A DNA stretch of 64,000 nt from Anaerocolumna jejuensis DSM 15929. Lineage in GTDB: Bacteria > Bacillota > Clostridia > Lachnospirales > Lachnospiraceae. The stretch spans positions 1-64,000 of the forward strand of contig NZ_FRAC01000008.1 in the NCBI RefSeq assembly GCF_900142215.1, given 5' to 3'. How positions within the stretch are numbered: the stretch's first letter is position 1; every line of letters begins with the position of its first letter. The notes beneath the pieces are model-generated. The model searched no databases. It saw nothing but the letters and a program-made list of their open reading frames with translations, and was not told the DNA's origin. Position numbers and translations under genes: made by a program. Below, one piece after another: positions 17,052 to 25,200 of the stretch.

Positions 17052-19683
17052 TGACATCTACCTCTAAGGCTACAAGCAAGTCCGCCGCATGCTGCATTTC
17101 TTCCTGCAACAGCTTTCTTACCTCTTCTATTTCATCCTTGCTGGCTTCAATTAAGAGTTCATCATGAATCTGCAGTAACAGTCTTGAGCGGAGCTTTAAT
17201 GCTTTTAACTTCTCATTTACACGTATCATGGCAATCTTTATAATATCTGCCGCCGTTCCCTGAATCGGTGAATTCATTGCCACCCTTTCACCAAAGGAGC
17301 GGGTCATAAAATTGGAGGAGGCAAGCTCCGGTATGGGTCTTCTTCTGCCATACAGAGTAGTTACATAGCCTTCCTTTTTCCCTTCACTTACCAGGTCGTC
17401 CAGAAAGGCCTTTACCCCCGGATAGGTGTCAAAATATCTGTTGATATAGTCTTCCGCTTCTTTTTTGGAAATATTTAACCCCTGTCCAAGGCCGAAGGAG
17501 CTGATTCCGTAAACAATACCAAAATTAACTGCCTTGGCACTGCGCCTTTGTTCCGAGGTGACCTCCTCAAAAGGAGTATGGAACACCAGTGATGCCGTAA
17601 TCCGGTGAATATCCTCATTCTGCTTATAGGCTTCAATCAGCCTCTCATCCCCTGACATATGGGCCAGTACTCTCAGTTCAATCTGTGAATAATCCGCATC
17701 CAGGAAAACATACCCCTCTTCCGGTATAAATACCTTCCGGATTTCTCTTCCCAATTCCATACGGATGGGAATATTCTGGAGGTTCGGCTCCGTACTGCTG
17801 ATACGTCCGGTTGCAGCAATTGTCTGATGGAATTTTCCGTGTATTCTGCCATCTGTGCCTATATAAACAGCCAGTCCGTCCGCATAAGTGGACTTTAGCT
17901 TGGTCAGCTGCCGGTACTCCAGTATCTTTCCAACAATGGGGTACTCTGCCTGAAGCTTTTCCAAGACATCTGCCGAGGTAGAATAGCCTGTCTTGGTTTT
18001 CTTGCCGTTAGGAAGCTGCAGCTTTTCAAACAGGATGACCCCTAACTGCTTCGGGGAATTGATATTGAATTCCTCTCCGGATAATTCATATATCTCCTTT
18101 TCCAGCCGGTCTATACCAACTGTCAGCTTATCTCCGTATTCCTTTAATTCTTCCCTGTTGACCTTTATACCTCTTTGCTCCATGTCATATAAGGTATATA
18201 CCAAGGGCATTTCAATGGTCTTATAAAGGGAATCCATCCCTTTCAGCTTTAATTCCTCCAGAATGAAAGGCATTGCCTTTAGTGCCGTGTAGGCATGGTT
18301 ACAGAAGAAAGCCGTACTTTCTTCTTTTTTAAGCTTTAAAAATTCCTTATAGGAGCCCTTCCCAAGAATCTCACTTTGTGAGGGCAGTGTAAGCTTTAAA
18401 TAATCTCTCGCAATATCATCACATTCATAAGAAGACTGCAGCGGATTTAACAGATAGGAGCCTATGGCCATATCAGATATCTTTTCTTCAGTTCCCTCAG
18501 GAAGATAGGGGAGCTGTTCCTTTAAATGAATGGTTGCAAAGGAGCTTCCTGCCCCAAAGAGCCTGCCAAGACCGGCTGCTATATCCTGTGCAGCTAAGTC
18601 TTCTGATTCTTCTCCGCAGAGGAAAAGACAGGTGTTCTCTCCGTAAGAAAGGGCCAGTCCCAGTACATCCCCCTCCGTTACCAGATAAAAGCCAACAGCA
18701 GCCTTCAAGGATGTCCTGACCGCCTCATCAAAGGTCTCCTGTGCTTTCTTTTTCTCTGTTATGACCTCAAATTTCGTTTCATTCTTTTCCGAACTCTTTG
18801 TATTGGACAGGCTCATGCCGTCAAAGCGTTTTAACAGGCTTTTTAATTCCAGCCTTTTAAAATAATTATAAGCCTCTTCATTGTAAATGTCCTGATAGTC
18901 TGCTTCTTCCACCCGGTAATCAAGCTCACAGTCCGTCTTTATCGTAGCAAGGACCTTGCTAAGGTAAGCCTGCTCCCTGTTATTTATCATAGATTCCCTG
19001 GCCTTGTTGGGCATTACCTCTTCAATATGCTCATAGGCATTTTCTATGGAGCCAAAGGTGGATATAATCTTAGATGCTGTTTTCTCTCCGATACCCGGTA
19101 CTCCCGGTATGTTATCGGAAGTATCTCCCATAAGAGCTTTCATATCAATAAATTCTATCGGTGTTACACCGTAGGTCTCCACCACATCATTGGTATTGTA
19201 ATTTTCAATCTCCGTGCCGCCCTTTTTGGTCTTCGGAATACGTATCCGGATAGCCTCCGTCGCTAATTGGAGCAAATCCCTGTCCCCTGATACCAGGGAC
19301 ACCTGATAGCCTTCCTTTTCCGCTTTCACTGCCAGAGTTCCAAGGATATCGTCCGCTTCATAGCCTCCCTTTTCCAGAATGGAAATCTTCATTGCCTGTA
19401 AAACTTCCTTTAATAAGGGAACCTGTTCTCTCAGCTCTTCCGGCATCCCTTTTCTGGTGCCTTTATATTCTGCATACATCTCATGGCGGAAGGTCGGCTG
19501 ATGCACATCAAAGGCAATGGTCAGGTAATCCGGCTTTTCTTCATCCAGAATCTTAAAAAGGATATTTAAAAAGCCCAGCACTCCGTTTGTATACAGCCCT
19601 TCGGAATTTGTCAGTACGGGAAGAGCATAGAACGCTCTGTTTAATATGCTGTGTCCGTCAATCAATACAATCTTTTTACTCAT
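17020..19683 (-). CDS. polA: DNA polymerase I
   Basis: Repair and Okazaki-fragment polymerase. The N-terminal 5'-nuclease (residues 1-~290) has IDGHSILNRAFYA, GYEADDILGTLA, SGDRDLLQL and DNIPGVPGIGEKTA. The middle 3'-5' exonuclease-like domain (~300-480) lacks the Asp-x-Glu metal site: the corresponding strand reads AAVGFYLVTEGDVLGLAL, so proofreading is probably absent, as in Bacillus and Thermus Pol I. The polymerase domain has motif A DADYSQIELRVLAHMSGD, motif B RRSAKAVNFGIVYG and motif C QIHDELLIE. Start ATG follows a GAGG site. Transcribed after a putative anti-sigma gene, and before coaE, which it overlaps. Confidence 0.97.
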   Translation of the reverse strand: MSKKIVLIDGHSILNRAFYALPVLTNSEGLYTNGVLGFLNILFKILDEEKPDYLTIAFDVHQPTFRHEMYAEYKGTRKGMPEELREQVPLLKEVLQAMKISILEKGGYEADDILGTLAVKAEKEGYQVSLVSGDRDLLQLATEAIRIRIPKTKKGGTEIENYNTNDVVETYGVTPIEFIDMKALMGDTSDNIPGVPGIGEKTASKIISTFGSIENAYEHIEEVMPNKARESMINNREQAYLSKVLATIKTDCELDYRVEEADYQDIYNEEAYNYFKRLELKSLLKRFDGMSLSNTKSSEKNETKFEVITEKKKAQETFDEAVRTSLKAAVGFYLVTEGDVLGLALSYGENTCLFLCGEESEDLAAQDIAAGLGRLFGAGSSFATIHLKEQLPYLPEGTEEKISDMAIGSYLLNPLQSSYECDDIARDYLKLTLPSQSEILGKGSYKEFLKLKKEESTAFFCNHAYTALKAMPFILEELKLKGMDSLYKTIEMPLVYTLYDMEQRGIKVNREELKEYGDKLTVGIDRLEKEIYELSGEEFNINSPKQLGVILFEKLQLPNGKKTKTGYSTSADVLEKLQAEYPIVGKILEYRQLTKLKSTYADGLAVYIGTDGRIHGKFHQTIAATGRISSTEPNLQNIPIRMELGREIRKVFIPEEGYVFLDADYSQIELRVLAHMSGDERLIEAYKQNEDIHRITASLVFHTPFEEVTSEQRRSAKAVNFGIVYGISSFGLGQGLNISKKEAEDYINRYFDTYPGVKAFLDDLVSEGKKEGYVTTLYGRRRPIPELASSNFMTRSFGERVAMNSPIQGTAADIIKIAMIRVNEKLKALKLRSRLLLQIHDELLIEASKDEIEEVRKLLQEEMQHAADLLVALEVDVNEGPNWYEAK

Positions 19684-19781
19684 GGGAACCTCATTTCCTT
19701 GCTTTTCTTTTTACTTTCTCTCTGTGTATCCCTTTTGTATATCTGATGCCCTTAAATCATCCGTACTGTCTTACGGCAGCA

Positions 19782-20369
19782 CTAGTATTTTCTGCGATAA
19801 GGGCTGTTCTTATCAAAATGCTCCGGGAATTTTTCCTGTAAAAGCTTTGCCTCCTCTTCATCCTTTTCATAAAGATAGGTGTATATGTTATCCAATTGAT
19901 ACAAAATCCTGGCAGAGTACAACCCTCCCGGCACATTGGACAACTCCTCTTCCCGGTAACCGGAAAAATCCACAAAAAACAAATCCTGCGTAAGAAAGCT
20001 GCTGCTCTTTGGCTCGTCCTTTAAAACATCCTGTACTACATATTCACCAATGTGAAAACTGGAGGCGATTGCCGCAATGGATATTACCAGTATCAATATG
20101 ATCCGCTTTCTTATATGGGAGAACTTATAATGGATGATCTTATCCTCATTCTCGTTCAGCAGCTCAATAAAATCCTCATGAAAGTTATCTGCTATTTCTT
20201 TATCCGCATCCAAACGTCTCATACCGGTCAACAGAATGTAATGGACCTCCAGTTCTTCCATGCAGTCGGGGCAGGATTTGATATGCTCCATAAATTCTTC
20301 CAATTGCTCTATGCTTAGTTTGTTATCAATAAAAGGCATCATAAGCCTTTGAACTTCCATGCAGTTCAT
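19782..20369 (-). CDS. Putative membrane anti-sigma factor (zinc-finger HC2 type)
   Basis: The N-terminus has the zinc-binding anti-sigma (ZAS) pattern: Cys3, then His29-x3-Cys33-x2-Cys36 in HIKSCPDCMEEL. One membrane segment follows (RIILILVISIAAIAS, about residues 90-105), and the ~85-residue C-terminal part would be outside the cell. Such proteins hold an ECF sigma factor at the membrane until a signal releases it. Unusually, no ECF sigma gene adjoins it; the gene is first in a unit with polA and has its own promoter (20478-20506). It could therefore act on a distant sigma factor, or be a zinc-finger membrane protein of other function. A family match by motif only. Confidence 0.7.
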   Translation of the reverse strand: MNCMEVQRLMMPFIDNKLSIEQLEEFMEHIKSCPDCMEELEVHYILLTGMRRLDADKEIADNFHEDFIELLNENEDKIIHYKFSHIRKRIILILVISIAAIASSFHIGEYVVQDVLKDEPKSSSFLTQDLFFVDFSGYREEELSNVPGGLYSARILYQLDNIYTYLYEKDEEEAKLLQEKFPEHFDKNSPYRRKY

Positions 20370-20477
20370 ATTCTTTCAACCCTTTCAGGTGCTGTATGCT
20401 TTCTCTTTTCCTTCTTTGGAGGGGTTCTGATGCATACAGTGTATATCATAGGAATTAATTTATATGTTTAATTATTT

Positions 20478-20506
20478 ATTTTACCCTTTTTTTAATAATG
20501 TTTCAA
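20478..20506 (-). promoter_or_regulatory. Predicted promoter for the anti-sigma/polA/coaE unit
   Basis: Minus-strand -35 TTGAAA (20501-20506), 17-base spacer, -10 TAAAAT (20478-20483). It leaves a leader of about 100 bases before the putative anti-sigma gene and is divergent from the tRNA-Leu promoter. Confidence 0.6.
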
Positions 20507-20551
20507 CTAAACTTTCAATTTATGCTTAAGATTAATTTATGTAAATTTTTC

Positions 20552-20580
20552 TTGCTTTCTGTTTAAGTTTATGTTAAAAT
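20552..20580 (+). promoter_or_regulatory. Predicted promoter of tRNA-Leu
   Basis: Plus-strand -35 TTGCTT (20552-20557), 17-base spacer, -10 TAAAAT (20575-20580). The tRNA begins about 45 bases after the expected start of transcription. Confidence 0.5.
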
Positions 20581-20630
20581 GGATTTCGCTGGTTCAAGAC
20601 ACTGTTAAATCAGTAATAATATCATAATCA

Positions 20631-20714
20631 GCCGGTGTGTTGGAATTGGCAGACGAGACGGACTCAAAATCCGTTGCCTGCAAGGGCGTGTGGGTTCGAG
20701 TCCCACCACCGGCA
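20631..20714 (+). tRNA. tRNA-Leu (anticodon CAA)
   Basis: 84-nt class II tRNA without encoded CCA. Acceptor stem GCCGGTG pairs with CACCGGC, discriminator A. The anticodon arm is ACGGA-CTCAAAA-TCCGT, giving anticodon CAA that reads UUG. A long variable arm TTGCCTGCAAGGGCGT follows, and the T-loop is GGTTCGAGTCC. It sits between divergent protein genes and is followed by a strong terminator. Confidence 0.95.
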
Positions 20715-20730
20715 TTAAAGTATCTTGTAA

Positions 20731-20770
20731 AAAGAAGTCGATTAATAGCAATCGACTTCTTTTATTTTTT
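20731..20770 (+). terminator. Intrinsic terminator of tRNA-Leu
   Basis: 12-base perfect stem AAAGAAGTCGAT (20731-20742) with ATCGACTTCTTT (20751-20762), 8-base loop, followed by a T-rich run (TTATTTTTT). It ends the tRNA transcript before the AraC-type gene. Confidence 0.88.
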
Positions 20771-20828
20771 ATTGTAAACTAGAAATCAGATTATTGGAAT
20801 TTCCAGGATACCGATGTTTTTCTTTAAG

Positions 20829-20844
20829 TTCTACCCTGGTAGAA
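20829..20844. promoter_or_regulatory. Perfect inverted repeat upstream of the AraC-type gene
   Basis: TTCTACC and GGTAGAA face each other with two bases between, 25 bases before the TTG start. Size and position suit a transcription-factor operator or a small leader hairpin just before the ribosome site. No partner is identified. The 150 bases between tRNA and gene hold nothing else clear. Confidence 0.4.
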
Positions 20845-20868
20845 TAAGCCAAAGGAGCTGAAAGCGTT

Positions 20869-21780
20869 TTGAAAAATATTTCTACTATAGAATTTCATAC
20901 GGGAAGCAAAGAAGAATTATTACCGAATTTTGCTTCCGATTTTCCATACATTGCTTCACGTGTTGAATTCGATAAATACATGGGAAGCTTCGTACCCTGG
21001 CACTGGCATAAAGCAGTGGAATTATTTTATATGCAAAGCGGTGTTTTAGAGTATTACACGCCAAAAGGAAAACAGGTATTTCCGGCAGGTTCCGGCGGAA
21101 TGGTCAATTCTAATGTACTGCACATGACAAGACCCCTGGCAGAATCAGGGAAAAGCATTCAGCTCCTGCATATTTTTGATACCTCTTTCATAGCCGGGCA
21201 GCAGGGAAACCTGATTGAACAAAGCTATATTACTCCGATTATTGCCGTCCCCCAGCTGGAAATCATCCCACTGTACCCTGATCATCCGGAGCAGTCCCAG
21301 TTATTAAATACAATTCGTGAATCTTTTCAGCTTTCCGAAGATGATTTTGGATATGAAATAAAACTGCGGGGAGTATTATCCGACATATGGCTTCAGCTTC
21401 TTTCCATGTCCCGCCCTATGCTGGATGAAAAGGGCGCTTATGACAAAATAAACGATAAGGTCAAATTGATGATGATATATATCCATGAGCATTATTCAGA
21501 AAAAATTTCAATCTCAGAGATTGCCTCTGCTGCTTTTTCCAGTGAACGTGAATGCTTCCGGGCTTTCCATGATTGCCTGCATACAACGCCTGTGGATTAT
21601 ATCAAAAGATACCGGCTGCAAATAGCCTGCCATATGCTGGCCAAGAGCCGGGAAACAATTACCTTTATCAGCCATGCCTGCGGATTGGGAAGCAACAGCT
21701 ATTTCGGGAAGGTGTTCCGGGAATATATCGGCTGCACTCCCATAGAATATCGCCATAAATGGCAGGATAGTGATATATAA
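20869..21780 (+). CDS. AraC-family transcriptional regulator with N-terminal cupin sensor
   Basis: 303-residue regulator. The N-terminal half has a cupin-like start typical of sugar-sensing AraC proteins (VPWHWHKAVELFYMQSGVLEYY, histidines at about 43-46). The C-terminal ~100 residues carry two helix-turn-helix motifs: ISISEIASAAFSSERECFRAF and ITFISHACGLGSNSYFGKVFREYIG, ending in the family phrase CTPIEYR. The start codon is TTG, with AAAGGAG ten bases before. This is one of two plus-strand protein genes in the window, next to a tRNA, consistent with a small acquired island. A 79-residue unknown gene and a convergent MFS exporter follow; the exporter may be a target, but that is inference. 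Confidence 0.9.
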   Translation: MKNISTIEFHTGSKEELLPNFASDFPYIASRVEFDKYMGSFVPWHWHKAVELFYMQSGVLEYYTPKGKQVFPAGSGGMVNSNVLHMTRPLAESGKSIQLLHIFDTSFIAGQQGNLIEQSYITPIIAVPQLEIIPLYPDHPEQSQLLNTIRESFQLSEDDFGYEIKLRGVLSDIWLQLLSMSRPMLDEKGAYDKINDKVKLMMIYIHEHYSEKISISEIASAAFSSERECFRAFHDCLHTTPVDYIKRYRLQIACHMLAKSRETITFISHACGLGSNSYFGKVFREYIGCTPIEYRHKWQDSDI

Positions 21781-21908
21781 AGGCGGAAATAAGATATTTA
21801 TTCAGAAAAGATTGCACTATAATGATATCCGTAAAGGTGGCAGGGCAATCTGAAAAATTCATTGCAGTCACCGCACGACCACTGTTTTTCCTGAATGGAG
21901 GGTATGCA

Positions 21909-22148
21909 ATGATAAGACTAAATATCTTGAATATGGAAGGCTTTTTTAGAGTAGTAAATGAATGTGCCGGAGCAGTTAATCTGCTGCAGCCGGACGGCAG
22001 GAAAGAAAACATCAACAAACAATTCGGTATTCAGAATGAGCTGCTGCAAAGGTACCGGGAGAATAAAAATTTCCTGGGGCTCGCCCTGGATATTCCATTC
22101 CCAAAAGATTACATGAACATTGTCTTTTACTCCATTGGGGACTGCTGA
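21909..22148 (+). CDS. Small conserved-looking protein of unknown function
   Basis: 79 residues, starting at the ATG of MIRLNILNMEGFF because TGGAGGG lies seven bases before it. A frame open further upstream (to 21822) has no ribosome site. The composition is that of a real small cytoplasmic protein, with alternating polar and hydrophobic segments and no membrane helix or cysteines apart from two. The middle reads VNECAGAVNLLQPDG and the end PFPKDYMNIVFYSIGDC. No family is recognised with certainty. It follows the AraC-type gene by about 130 bases on the same strand and ends at a shared terminator. Confidence 0.65.
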   Translation: MIRLNILNMEGFFRVVNECAGAVNLLQPDGRKENINKQFGIQNELLQRYRENKNFLGLALDIPFPKDYMNIVFYSIGDC

Positions 22149-22175
22149 CAATTTGCTTGTAAGAACTTTATCATA

Positions 22176-22213
22176 AGGAGCCTGACCGCTTCCGGGTCAG
22201 GCTCCTCTCCTTT
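22176..22213 (+). terminator. Terminator between convergent genes
   Basis: 12-base perfect stem AGGAGCCTGACC (22176-22187) with GGTCAGGCTCCT (22195-22206), loop of seven, followed on the plus strand by CTCCTTTTTAC. It lies between the small plus-strand gene and the MFS gene and may stop transcription from both sides, though only the plus side has a T-run. Confidence 0.75.
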
Positions 22214-23524
22214 TTACTGCTTCTCTTCACTTTCCAATTGCCAGATATTCTTATCTCTCCGGAAAAGTAAACATACCACCACTCCGGCTGCTCCTGTCAG
22301 CATGAACAGCATGGCTGCTCCCGAACCCTTTCCGCTGCTAAACAGCGTAATCCAGGGACTATTCCCGGCCTGTGTTTTCATAAAAGGTTCGAACACCCGG
22401 TCAACCAGTATCCCGCCGGATAAGTACCCCAGGGGAATTGTAAAAAATTGCAGGGAATTGCGAGTGGCATATACTCTTCCCTGTATGGAAGCCGGAATTT
22501 TGGTTCGGAAAATTACGTCCATATTAGCCCCCATTACAGGAATGAATAGCCAGCCTGCAATTGCTCCCAGGCACCAAGCAGCACCGTTTCTTCCGAGAGC
22601 CAGAATAAAGTTTTCCGTACTCATGGAAAAAAGCAGGGAGTTAAATATAACCCGTACACGGTTCTTCGGCGCAGGCATAAAGGTCATGAACATACTGCCT
22701 GCCAGTGTGGCAAGGCCAGTGCAGGCATTTACAATTCCAAGGACATTTTCACCCCCGCCCTTTCTTGAAAGCAGCATGGCGGGAAGGGCCGCATTATATA
22801 TGGATGCAAGAAAATTAATTGCTGCAAGAAACAGGATTAAATCCAGTATTCCCCGGTTATCTTTTAAATACTTTAAGCCGCATCTTACAGATTGGAACAG
22901 GGGTTCCTTTTTCGCGGAACTGCTATCCAATATCTCCGGAATATTTACAAATCCCAAAAGCGTAATAAATGCCACAAAAAAAGTAAATAAATCAAAAAGG
23001 ATTACAGCTTCCATGCTTGTTAATGCAAGCAGGGCACTTGCCAGTATAGGTGCCAGTAAAGTAACCAGTGAATTAGACAAGTAGCGCATGCCGCTTGTCT
23101 TCTGGTAATGCTTTTGAGGTACCAGAAGGCTCATGGTAACATCAGCTGCCGGCTGCTGGACAGTGTTCATCAATCCATTAAACGTGTTGATTAGATACAA
23201 ATGCCAGATTTCCAGGTTCCCTGATTTTATAAGTAAAAGGACTGTGACTGAACCCACTGCCGCCAGGCTGTCACAGACCAGCAGAATTATTTTCTTATTC
23301 CACTTATCACTTAAGGCGCCTGCAAAAATACTAAGCAAAACATATGGCATGTAAGAGCAGACTGCCAGCAGCGAGGTCGATAACGCAGACCCTTTCTCCT
23401 GATATGACCATACGACTAATGCAAAGCTTGTCATAGAACTGCCCAGCTGTGAAAAGGACTGGGTAATCCATAAAATCAAAAATGTATGAAGTTCTTTTAC
23501 TGTTATTTTAAAATTTTGTATCAC
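22214..23524 (-). CDS. MFS transporter, DHA3-type exporter (MFS_3)
   Basis: 436-residue proton-driven exporter of the major facilitator superfamily, resembling macrolide or multidrug exporters. It begins FLILWITQSFSQLGSSMTSFALVVW, followed by SDKWNKKIILLVCD (motif A-like loop between helices 2 and 3). There are about 12 hydrophobic segments, with a cytoplasmic loop near residues 195-225. The start is GTG, supported by AAGGAG upstream. The gene is preceded by repeats (23549-23697) and alternative hairpins (23714-23774), so it may have a regulated leader. It converges with the AraC island. Substrate unknown. Confidence 0.87.
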   Translation of the reverse strand: MIQNFKITVKELHTFLILWITQSFSQLGSSMTSFALVVWSYQEKGSALSTSLLAVCSYMPYVLLSIFAGALSDKWNKKIILLVCDSLAAVGSVTVLLLIKSGNLEIWHLYLINTFNGLMNTVQQPAADVTMSLLVPQKHYQKTSGMRYLSNSLVTLLAPILASALLALTSMEAVILFDLFTFFVAFITLLGFVNIPEILDSSSAKKEPLFQSVRCGLKYLKDNRGILDLILFLAAINFLASIYNAALPAMLLSRKGGGENVLGIVNACTGLATLAGSMFMTFMPAPKNRVRVIFNSLLFSMSTENFILALGRNGAAWCLGAIAGWLFIPVMGANMDVIFRTKIPASIQGRVYATRNSLQFFTIPLGYLSGGILVDRVFEPFMKTQAGNSPWITLFSSGKGSGAAMLFMLTGAAGVVVCLLFRRDKNIWQLESEEKQ

Positions 23525-23548
23525 GACTTTGCTCCTTTAATTTTTTAT

Positions 23549-23697
23549 ACCCGTACAATATCATAAGTTTACTTGTGATATTGCTTAGAATAAAAGTGAA
23601 AATTGCTTTTTTAATTTTCACACTACCCGTGCATATCGCAAGTTTACTTGTGATATTGCTTAGAATAAAAGTGAAAATTGCTTTTTTAATTTTCACC
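23549..23697. repeat. Two-hairpin intergenic repeat, locus B (tandem pair)
   Basis: Two units, 75-76 bases apart, share an identical 57-base block (23565-23621 and 23640-23696). Each has an ACCCGT...ATAT end, hairpin 1 (ATCATAAG or ATCGCAAG with CTTGTGAT, loop TTTA), spacer ATTGCTTAGAATAAAA and hairpin 2 (GTGAAAATT with AATTTTCAC). The order matches loci A, C and D. The recent-looking tandem copy implies local duplication. Together with the leader it fills the 321-base gap between the MFS and lyase genes, in which no gene is seen. Confidence 0.85.
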
Positions 23698-23713
23698 AAG
23701 GATTAAATGCAAA

Positions 23714-23774
23714 GTCCTTAGGACGAATGATTTATTCTCCATGCAGCTTCGTCCGATTCAGACCTTGCATGGAG
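23714..23774 (-). promoter_or_regulatory. Mutually exclusive hairpins upstream of the MFS gene
   Basis: CTCCATGCA (23737-23745) pairs with TGCATGGAG (23766-23774). GGACGAA (23721-23727) pairs with TTCGTCC (23748-23754), and the two pairings overlap so only one can form at a time. GTCC/GGAC at 23714-23724 offers a third small stem. This could be an attenuator-like leader of the MFS gene, or the decayed terminator of the lyase gene; no good T-run is present on the minus strand. Confidence 0.35.
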
Positions 23775-23845
23775 CATAGCCAATACAGAGCTTCAAATTA
23801 TTTTCCCAACCTTTCCTGAAATTTTATGGTAAGCAGTTTTTTTAA

Positions 23846-25159
23846 CTAGCTGTTTATCTCTTCTTCCAGCGCCTTCTTAACGGCACCTGGATTCCCTTTA
23901 TACTGCTCTATTATCTCACTGACCCTGTCATATCCCAATACTCTGGTATAGGAGGTGGCAAAGGCATAGGAGCCTTCCAATAAGGCCTCACATCTTTCCC
24001 TGTCCGGCTCCAGCTGCTCGATACATTTGCTTCGGAACAGCTCCACTGCCCTTTCAAGGAGCATAAGGCTTTCAAGGAGACTGTCTGCGATCAAGGGCAG
24101 AAATGCATTCAGCTCGAATTCTCCCCGGGAAGCAGCCATGGTAATGGCATAATCATTTGCCATAACCTTCATAGCGACCTGGGTCACCATCTCGGGAATT
24201 ACCGGATTGACCTTTCCCGGCATAATCGTACTCCCGGCCTGAAGGGGCTTCAGATGTATCTCTCCGATTCCCCCATGGGGACCGGAATTCATGAGCCTTA
24301 AATCACCTGATATTTTCATGAGGTTCACTGCCAAAGCCTTTAACAGCCCTGAAACCTCAACAAACACATCGTTATTCTGGGTAATATCCATCGGGTATTC
24401 CGCCGCTGCAAGGCCCATCCCGGTGATTTCCCGGAGCTCTTCTATTACCATAAAGCGGTACTTTCTGTCCGCATTACTGGAATTCCCCACGGCGGTTCCT
24501 CCCAGATTAACCTGCCGCAGCCTTTCTTCTACCTTGTAAAGCCTCCAACGGTCCCTTGCCACGGCTTGGGCATATGCACCGAATTCTTCTCCCAGAGTGA
24601 CAGGAATTGCATCCATAAGCTCTGTTCTGCCAAGCTTTTTTATCCCTTCATATTCTCTTTCCTTTAATTGAAGAGCCTGCTGCAGCTTAGCACAGCCATC
24701 GCTTAATTCTCTCAGCAGCTCAATGGAGGCAATACGCAGGGCTGTCGGATACACATCATTGGTTGACTGTCCCCGGTTTACATCATCAAGAGGATGTATA
24801 AGAAGCTCTTCCTTCTTTTCTTCCCTCCAAATCTTACCTGCCAGGGCTGTGACCACTTCATTTACGTTCATGTTGGCGGAGGTACCTGCCCCGCCCTGAA
24901 GGGCATCCACTACAAACTGTTCCTTATATTCCCCGGCAAGTATCCTGTCACAGGCCCTGACCACCGACTCATATACACCGGCTTTCCCGGTTCCCAGCTT
25001 CACATAGGTTTTTGCCGCTGCTTTTTTTACCTTTACAATTGCATATATAAGCTTAAGGTTCGTTTCTTTATAATTCAGTGCAAAATTAGCAAGTGCTTTC
25101 CTGCTCTCTTCCCCATAGAGTACTTCCTTCTGAGGGGAGATTTGATATGCATCATCCAT
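23846..25159 (-). CDS. Aspartate ammonia-lyase / fumarase-family lyase
   Basis: Member of the aspartase/fumarase superfamily: QGGAGTSANMNVNEV, the substrate-binding DDVNRGQSTNDVYPTA, GRTELMDAIPVTLGEEF, and the signature loop GSTIMPGKVNP with the catalytic Ser. The 437 residues are slightly shorter than AspA (~470), lacking about 30 N-terminal residues. Deamination of aspartate to fumarate and ammonia is the likeliest reaction. The gene lies 41 bases after hydF. An aspartase gene beside hydrogenase maturation genes is a known association, thought to supply ammonia for the glycine-cleavage type H/T-protein step that makes the dithiomethylamine bridge. Aspartase versus fumarase is not proven by sequence alone. 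Confidence 0.82.
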   Translation of the reverse strand: MDDAYQISPQKEVLYGEESRKALANFALNYKETNLKLIYAIVKVKKAAAKTYVKLGTGKAGVYESVVRACDRILAGEYKEQFVVDALQGGAGTSANMNVNEVVTALAGKIWREEKKEELLIHPLDDVNRGQSTNDVYPTALRIASIELLRELSDGCAKLQQALQLKEREYEGIKKLGRTELMDAIPVTLGEEFGAYAQAVARDRWRLYKVEERLRQVNLGGTAVGNSSNADRKYRFMVIEELREITGMGLAAAEYPMDITQNNDVFVEVSGLLKALAVNLMKISGDLRLMNSGPHGGIGEIHLKPLQAGSTIMPGKVNPVIPEMVTQVAMKVMANDYAITMAASRGEFELNAFLPLIADSLLESLMLLERAVELFRSKCIEQLEPDRERCEALLEGSYAFATSYTRVLGYDRVSEIIEQYKGNPGAVKKALEEEINS

Positions 25160-25200
25160 TTGCTTATCCTCTATTCAATGCAGATTTTAAGATATTTGAA

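Noticed and set aside
20731..20770. Integration attachment site at the tRNA-Leu 3' end
   Set aside because: The sequence is explained by a 12-base terminator stem; no second copy of the tRNA end was seen in the window.
22302..23084. 260-residue plus-strand open frame opposite the MFS gene
   Set aside because: Antisense shadow of a clearly coding transporter; composition is irregular and no start signal was seen.
23565..23696. Two identical 57-base blocks as a CRISPR-like array
   Set aside because: Only two copies; each block is made of two hairpins, the interval is a degenerate part of the same unit rather than a unique spacer, and no cas genes are present.
23508..23699. 63-residue minus-strand open frame with an internal repeated KIKKAIFTFILSNITSKL segment
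   Set aside because: It is the translation of the tandem non-coding repeat at locus B, has no ribosome site, and runs into the MFS gene start.
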